NCBI GenBank assembly: GCA_934087065.1
Contig: CAKOIS010000002.1
Location: forward strand, 59,712-123,711
Source: an uncultured Bacilli bacterium
Lineage (GTDB): Bacteria; Bacillota_I; Bacilli_A; RF39; UBA660
Direction: 5' to 3'
DNA: 64,000 bases
The notes beneath the pieces were generated by a model. It made no database searches, was not told the DNA's origin, and saw only the letters and a program-made list of their open reading frames with translations. This document shows positions 60,550 through 64,000 of the stretch, piece by piece. The translations under genes were made by a program, and so were the position numbers. Position 1 is the stretch's first letter. The number at the start of each line of letters is the position of its first letter.

Positions 60550-60806
60550 TTTTCAGAAAATTAATTTAGGAATGGAGGTGGTCTATATGAGTCATATGAA
60601 GGGAATTAAACCCAAATATGGAGTATTTAATTATACTTATAGTGATCATAGCTGTGCTAGATCACTATACGAATCACAGAGACTAAAAGTAACCAATACT
60701 TTTAGCCAAAAACGAACACCGTATCAACTAATGAAACGGTGTTCTTTAGTCAACAATTTGGACTGAGTGAACACCTAACAGGTAAAAGCTAGGTACTACT
60801 CTTTTT
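60550..60806 (+). ncRNA. Multi-hairpin structured RNA candidate
   Basis: Consecutive perfect or near-perfect stems: 60604-60610/60626-60632; 60638-60647/60660-60669 with nested TAGC/GCTA; 60683-60691/60697-60705; 60714-60722/60736-60744; AGTC/GACT at 60748 and 60761; then a terminator-like helix closing at 60798-60801 before TTTTT. Loop bases CTGTG (60652-60656) can pair with CACAG (60675-60679), a possible pseudoknot. Two more hairpins precede it (60494-60518, 60528-60549). A 59-codon frame (60587-60766, GGAGGTGG upstream) runs through the same bases, but such palindromes are hard to reconcile with a protein. No Rfam family recognised by eye. Confidence 0.6.
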
Positions 60807-60869
60807 GTTTGTCCATTAATATTATATGCCCTTAAAGACAATTTAATTATAACAATTTTTACTAATTAA

Positions 60870-60890
60870 GTACTTTATTTTGTACTAAAG
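60870..60890. repeat. 21-bp repeat, copy 2
   Basis: Identical over 21 bases to 48692-48712. Here it covers the stop codon and last codons of spoIVFB. Confidence 0.7.
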
Positions 60891-61612
60891 TTATATTGGT
60901 AATCATAAGTTTTAATGCCGTTAATAAATCTATAGTAAGTAACATTTCTTTTTACTTTAGTTAAACTAATAAACTCCCTTACCTTCTTAAATTTAATACC
61001 TTTTAACTTTCTTTCAAGTAGTAACTTATTTATTCTAAATTTATGGCACTTCAACTCTTCAAATAATCTCATTAATAAACTAACAAACACTAAAATTATA
61101 ATTAATTTATTATCAAAAAGAAATACCAAAGGCAAAGCTAAAAACGAAACAGCTAAACTCACTTTATGCGCTAAATCATAAGAAAGTATTAAGTCTAGAA
61201 TATTGTTTAGTATTTTCCCACCATCTAAAGGAAGTATTGGAAGTAAGTTGAAACTAAGAAGTAGTAAGTTTATCTTGCTTACTTTCTTCATAGTATTCAC
61301 GCTTACAAACCCCTTAGTATAAAGGTAGTACACAAGCATATAAAACATGATTTGTGTTACCGGTCCCATCACTACCACTAATATTTCTTTAAATATATTT
61401 AAATTTAAGTCTTCATCAAATATAGTAACTCCGCCAAACATAAACAAACTAATTTCTTTTACCTTAAGTTTAAGAAAGCATCCAGTTAAAAAGTGTCCCA
61501 TCTCATGAACAATTATTATAATTATCGTAAGAAAAGTATATTCAAAATACCCAGCTAAAAACGAAAGAAGTACTATTACATAAGTAGAAATATCTATCTT
61601 TATCTTACTCAA
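60875..61612 (-). CDS. spoIVFB: SpoIVFB intramembrane metalloprotease
   Basis: 245 residues. M50B site-2 protease: zinc motif I-I-V-H-E-M-G-H-F in an early membrane helix and the downstream L-P-I-L-P-L-D-G-G-K motif. About six membrane segments and a C-terminal cytoplasmic tail (CBS-like region not clear). It releases sigma-K from its pro-form in Bacillus. Preceded by its inhibitor-type partner spoIVFA, overlapping by 8 bases. Confidence 0.93.
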   Translation of the reverse strand: MSKIKIDISTYVIVLLSFLAGYFEYTFLTIIIIIVHEMGHFLTGCFLKLKVKEISLFMFGGVTIFDEDLNLNIFKEILVVVMGPVTQIMFYMLVYYLYTKGFVSVNTMKKVSKINLLLLSFNLLPILPLDGGKILNNILDLILSYDLAHKVSLAVSFLALPLVFLFDNKLIIILVFVSLLMRLFEELKCHKFRINKLLLERKLKGIKFKKVREFISLTKVKRNVTYYRFINGIKTYDYQYNFSTK

Positions 61613-62177
61613 TATATGGTTCGTAACTAATACTCTCTCCTTCTTTTTGGAATGCTAGATATAATTCCTTATTAGCTGTACCTATAATAGTACCTTTTTC
61701 TACGTAATCATACACTTTAACATCAGTATTATTAATAAAACCGTACACTATATCAATTCCATTACTCTGCTGCACGATTATGCTGTTTCTTATTCCATCT
61801 TTTTCTCCCACAAAAACAACAAGCCCACTTTCTAACATCTTAACGTTGTACACTTCATCTACCTCTAATAACACCCCGTCTTTATAATCTTTCTTACTCT
61901 TATATTCTAAAATATTATCTTTATTAACTTTACTAATATTCTCTGTACCCTTTTTAAAACTCAAAAGATACTTCTTATAAATACTATTTATCTTTGCAAA
62001 ATTATAATTTGTATTAAAGGCATATTTACTAACAAAATTCTTAAACTTAGCATTTTCTTTAGATAAAATTAGCACGCTTAATACAATTATAGAAGTAATT
62101 AATATTCTTTTAAACAAACTAATTAAAAAGTTTTTTCTAGTTTTATTATTAATTCTTAAAAAATCTTCTACTTTCAT
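61605..62177 (-). CDS. spoIVFA: SpoIVFA-like regulator of SpoIVFB
   Basis: 190 residues. One membrane helix (about 27-42) and a degenerate M23/LytM-type domain after residue 95 (V-E-K-G-T-I-I-G-T near the end). In Bacillus it holds SpoIVFB inactive until cut by SpoIVB, whose gene is at 20 kb. Shorter than Bacillus SpoIVFA (about 264). The gene order spoIVFA-spoIVFB supports the call. Confidence 0.82.
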   Translation of the reverse strand: MKVEDFLRINNKTRKNFLISLFKRILITSIIVLSVLILSKENAKFKNFVSKYAFNTNYNFAKINSIYKKYLLSFKKGTENISKVNKDNILEYKSKKDYKDGVLLEVDEVYNVKMLESGLVVFVGEKDGIRNSIIVQQSNGIDIVYGFINNTDVKVYDYVEKGTIIGTANKELYLAFQKEGESISYEPYIE

Positions 62178-62255
62178 AATGTCACCTAGTAAATATATGA
62201 GTGAAATTTTAAATTAATGATTGATTATTTTTATATTATTTGAGAAAATATATTT

Positions 62256-62609
62256 ATGAAGAAGATTAGTGAAAGTTTAATAATTGAAAAGAAAAGTAAG
62301 TTTTATGGGTTCATGTATGAAATAGATAATGAACGTGATATAAGTGTAATCTTAAGTGAGTTAAAAAGTGAACACAAAAAAGCAAGACATATATGTTATG
62401 CCTATAAAATTGGTACAGTTGAAAGAAAAAATGAAGATAAAGAGCCTTCTAATACAGCTGGGCTTCCTATTTTGGAAGTTATTAAAAGAAATAACTTAGA
62501 TAACACTTTAATTGTTGTTGTAAGATATTTTGGTGGCACTCTTTTGGGTAGAGGATTACTCACTAGAACATATTCTAAATGTGCATCTATGCTTATTAAG
62601 AACAAATGA
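62256..62609 (+). CDS. YigZ/IMPACT-family protein, short form
   Basis: 117 residues. K-S-K-F-Y-G, H-K-K-A-R-H-I-C-Y-A, E-P-S-N-T-A-G-L-P-I-L and V-V-V-R-Y-F-G-G-T-L-L-G-R-G-L-L-T-R are the UPF0029 signatures. The C-terminal DUF1949 half of full-length YigZ is absent. A role in translation control is known only for the eukaryotic IMPACT relatives. Confidence 0.9.
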   Translation: MKKISESLIIEKKSKFYGFMYEIDNERDISVILSELKSEHKKARHICYAYKIGTVERKNEDKEPSNTAGLPILEVIKRNNLDNTLIVVVRYFGGTLLGRGLLTRTYSKCASMLIKNK

Positions 62610-62633
62610 GTACATTATTGCATAAAATATATT

Positions 62634-62696
62634 AGTAATAAGACTAATTAATTATAGGATTATAATTAAAGCGCGCTTGGTCTTATTACTTTTTTA
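62634..62696. terminator. Branched bidirectional terminator
   Basis: Outer 11-bp perfect stem (62634-62644 with 62680-62690) enclosing a 9-bp hairpin (62648-62656 with 62661-62669) and a GC-rich palindrome AAGCGCGCTT (62669-62678), then TTTTTT. It separates convergent genes. Confidence 0.82.
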
Positions 62697-63023
62697 ATTT
62701 GTAACAAGTTTAGATAATACTTTAAAGAAACCACCCAAACCTTTAGTTAAAAGTTTAGTAGAAAACTCACCCACTTTAACACCTAGTTTACTTACGTTAT
62801 TAGTGTAGTCTTTGCTTTCTGTTATATAGTCATTTATATTAATGTTCTTTCCTTCTTTTATAGCACTTTCAAATTCTTTCATTTTTTCTTCAGTTAAACT
62901 CGCTTTTGAATATGCTTTATATTCATAGTATCCACCTAAAAAGGCATAGTATAAAGCTAGGTAAACTGCAAATAGTATAACAAGTAATGTGAGTACTACA
63001 GGTTTCTTTTTCTTTTTAGGCAT
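62694..63023 (-). CDS. Small membrane protein in the position of yqxA
   Basis: 109 residues from ATG 63023 (AAGGGG upstream). Basic start M-P-K-K-K-K-K-P, one membrane helix (about 9-30), then a charged external part. It overlaps spoIIP by 8 bases. In B. subtilis the order is gpr-spoIIP-yqxA; this may be a functional analogue, but sequence similarity cannot be judged. Confidence 0.7.
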   Translation of the reverse strand: MPKKKKKPVVLTLLVILFAVYLALYYAFLGGYYEYKAYSKASLTEEKMKEFESAIKEGKNININDYITESKDYTNNVSKLGVKVGEFSTKLLTKGLGGFFKVLSKLVTN

Positions 63024-63942
63024 CAATGTCACCCCTTATAACTTCAAGTATCACGTTAGATAAAGCTTCCATAGTATTATTTACTTCTTCTATTTTGTTT
63101 TCTACTCCACCAATTTCAAGAAGAACACTTTTGCCTTCCAAGTTAGCATTATACACTCCATGTATAGGTGCACCTGTTTTATAACTAACTCCTCTAGATA
63201 AACCTGGGTACATACTCTCCATTACTTGATTTAGCTTTTCAGCAAATCCAACATTGTTTTCACTTTTTGTGTGTTCTAAGCCTACTACAAACAAAACTCT
63301 AGCATAAGATTTATCACTAGTAACAAGTAAAGTTCCACTTTTTCCCATGCTATCTCTATGAATATCTAATAAATACTTAATTGTAGGAAACTCAGTTGTT
63401 TTAAGTCTAGCAAAATACTCACTAGCATGATAACTCATATTATATTTGTAGTTGTTCTTAACTAAAAAGTCTTTCATATTATTAGTTTCAACGATAGTAT
63501 TAACTCCAAGATTATTAAGTTTTTCTCTTAATATATATGAGGCTATCATAACATTAGGTTTAACTGAATAATCAAATAAATTATTTTTCTCATACTCTTC
63601 GGTTTGATGTGTATTATATAAATAAACTAAGGGCTCAGTTTTATTTTCTTCAGGTGTAGGGTCTTCTACATAATCACTAGTGCTACTTTCGTAGTCAAAC
63701 TCATCATACATACTTTTAAATGCTGTCAAGCTTGTTTTTTCAACGTTTTTGTTAAGTGTTTTATAGATTATTTCTTTAGGACTAACAAGATTACTAAAAT
63801 TAAGTATCTTTCCTTTCCTAGTTATATTAGAAATAAGTTCGCTCACAAAAGCACTTTTATCTTTAGTTATAAACATAAACGTTAAAACAAAAGGAATAAC
63901 AAAAATAATTAAATAAAATATAGTCTTTCTATTTCTAAACAT
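63016..63942 (-). CDS. spoIIP: Stage II sporulation protein P
   Basis: 308 residues. Membrane anchor (about 8-25), linker, and an amidase domain with Y-L-Y-N-T-H-Q-T-E-E-Y, L-L-D-I-H-R-D-S, and L-L-E-I-G-G-V-E-N. SpoIIP cuts peptidoglycan cross-link stems with SpoIID during engulfment. SpoIIM occurs at 27 kb. The start is near the window end; what lies upstream (gpr in Bacillus) is not visible. Confidence 0.93.
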   Translation of the reverse strand: MFRNRKTIFYLIIFVIPFVLTFMFITKDKSAFVSELISNITRKGKILNFSNLVSPKEIIYKTLNKNVEKTSLTAFKSMYDEFDYESSTSDYVEDPTPEENKTEPLVYLYNTHQTEEYEKNNLFDYSVKPNVMIASYILREKLNNLGVNTIVETNNMKDFLVKNNYKYNMSYHASEYFARLKTTEFPTIKYLLDIHRDSMGKSGTLLVTSDKSYARVLFVVGLEHTKSENNVGFAEKLNQVMESMYPGLSRGVSYKTGAPIHGVYNANLEGKSVLLEIGGVENKIEEVNNTMEALSNVILEVIRGDIDA

Positions 63943-64000
63943 AATATCACCTGTAATTATTCTAATACAAATGATATGAAGATTATGTCGAATTAGAACT

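Noticed and set aside
60587..60766. 59-codon protein gene with a good ribosome site
   Set aside because: Listed only as an alternative: successive perfect palindromes within the frame and codons unlike neighbouring genes point to RNA structure rather than protein.

Overview
The window comes from an AT-rich member of the Bacillota that carries endospore genes. Evidence: PolC-type DNA polymerase III, the hrcA-grpE-dnaK-dnaJ heat-shock operon, Bacilli-style gene order (ireB-ruvX-yrzB-mltG-trmR-trhP1-trhP2-greA; xerD-deoB; spoVID-ysxE; ylbJ beside ylbL) and TTGACA/TATAAT promoters with GGAGG ribosome sites. TGA is a stop and TGG encodes Trp, so the code is the standard bacterial one, not the Mycoplasma code. 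Many compact or unknown small genes suggest an uncultured gut lineage near Erysipelotrichales/RF39; that placement is inference.

Layout. 1-4.4 kb: heat-shock operon with two unknown small genes between grpE and dnaK. 4.5-12.6 kb: polC, holA, lon. 12.6-17.4 kb: spore-coat pair (SpoVID-like, YsxE-like), three pseudopilin genes, ylbJ and ylbL homologues. 17.4-24.7 kb: nusB, xseA, xseB, spoIVB, tex, uppS with small unknown genes. 24.7-27.3 kb: an islet of unknown genes with one decayed gene. 27.3-30.9 kb: spoIIM, mnmA, an HTH protein and a YefM/YoeB-type toxin-antitoxin pair. 31-35.3 kb: ZIP metal transporter, a membrane-anchored unknown, a tiny Arg/Asn/Ser repeat protein behind a sigma-G-like promoter, deoB, xerD. 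35.4-48.6 kb: two related surface proteins whose C-termini resemble diversity-generating-retroelement variable regions, with rarA, an AlbA-type DNA-binding protein, a HipA/CtkA-like kinase, tcdA, a structured leader or small RNA, ttcA, a ClpX-like ATPase and hisS between them. 48.6-56.5 kb: a peptide gene with a poly-G tract, a second hisS, trigger factor, greA, tRNA wobble-uridine modification genes, mltG, ruvX, ireB. 56.5-64 kb: tRNA-Lys, a repeat protein with a paralogous gene pair, a thioredoxin-like lipoprotein, an HD hydrolase, a strongly structured RNA candidate, spoIVFB-spoIVFA, a YigZ-like gene and spoIIP.

How it fits together. Replication, proteostasis and tRNA maturation dominate. 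Across the window are at least eight sporulation genes covering engulfment (SpoIIM, SpoIIP), the sigma-K checkpoint (SpoIVB, SpoIVFA, SpoIVFB) and coat assembly (SpoVID-like, YsxE-like, YlbJ-like), so the organism probably forms spores. The most unusual signals are the candidate variable regions at about 35.5 and 47.2 kb (no reverse transcriptase lies in the window), the multi-hairpin RNA at 60.55-60.81 kb, the poly-G peptide gene upstream of one surface protein, and the operator-in-promoter arrangement that may let an XRE repressor control the other.
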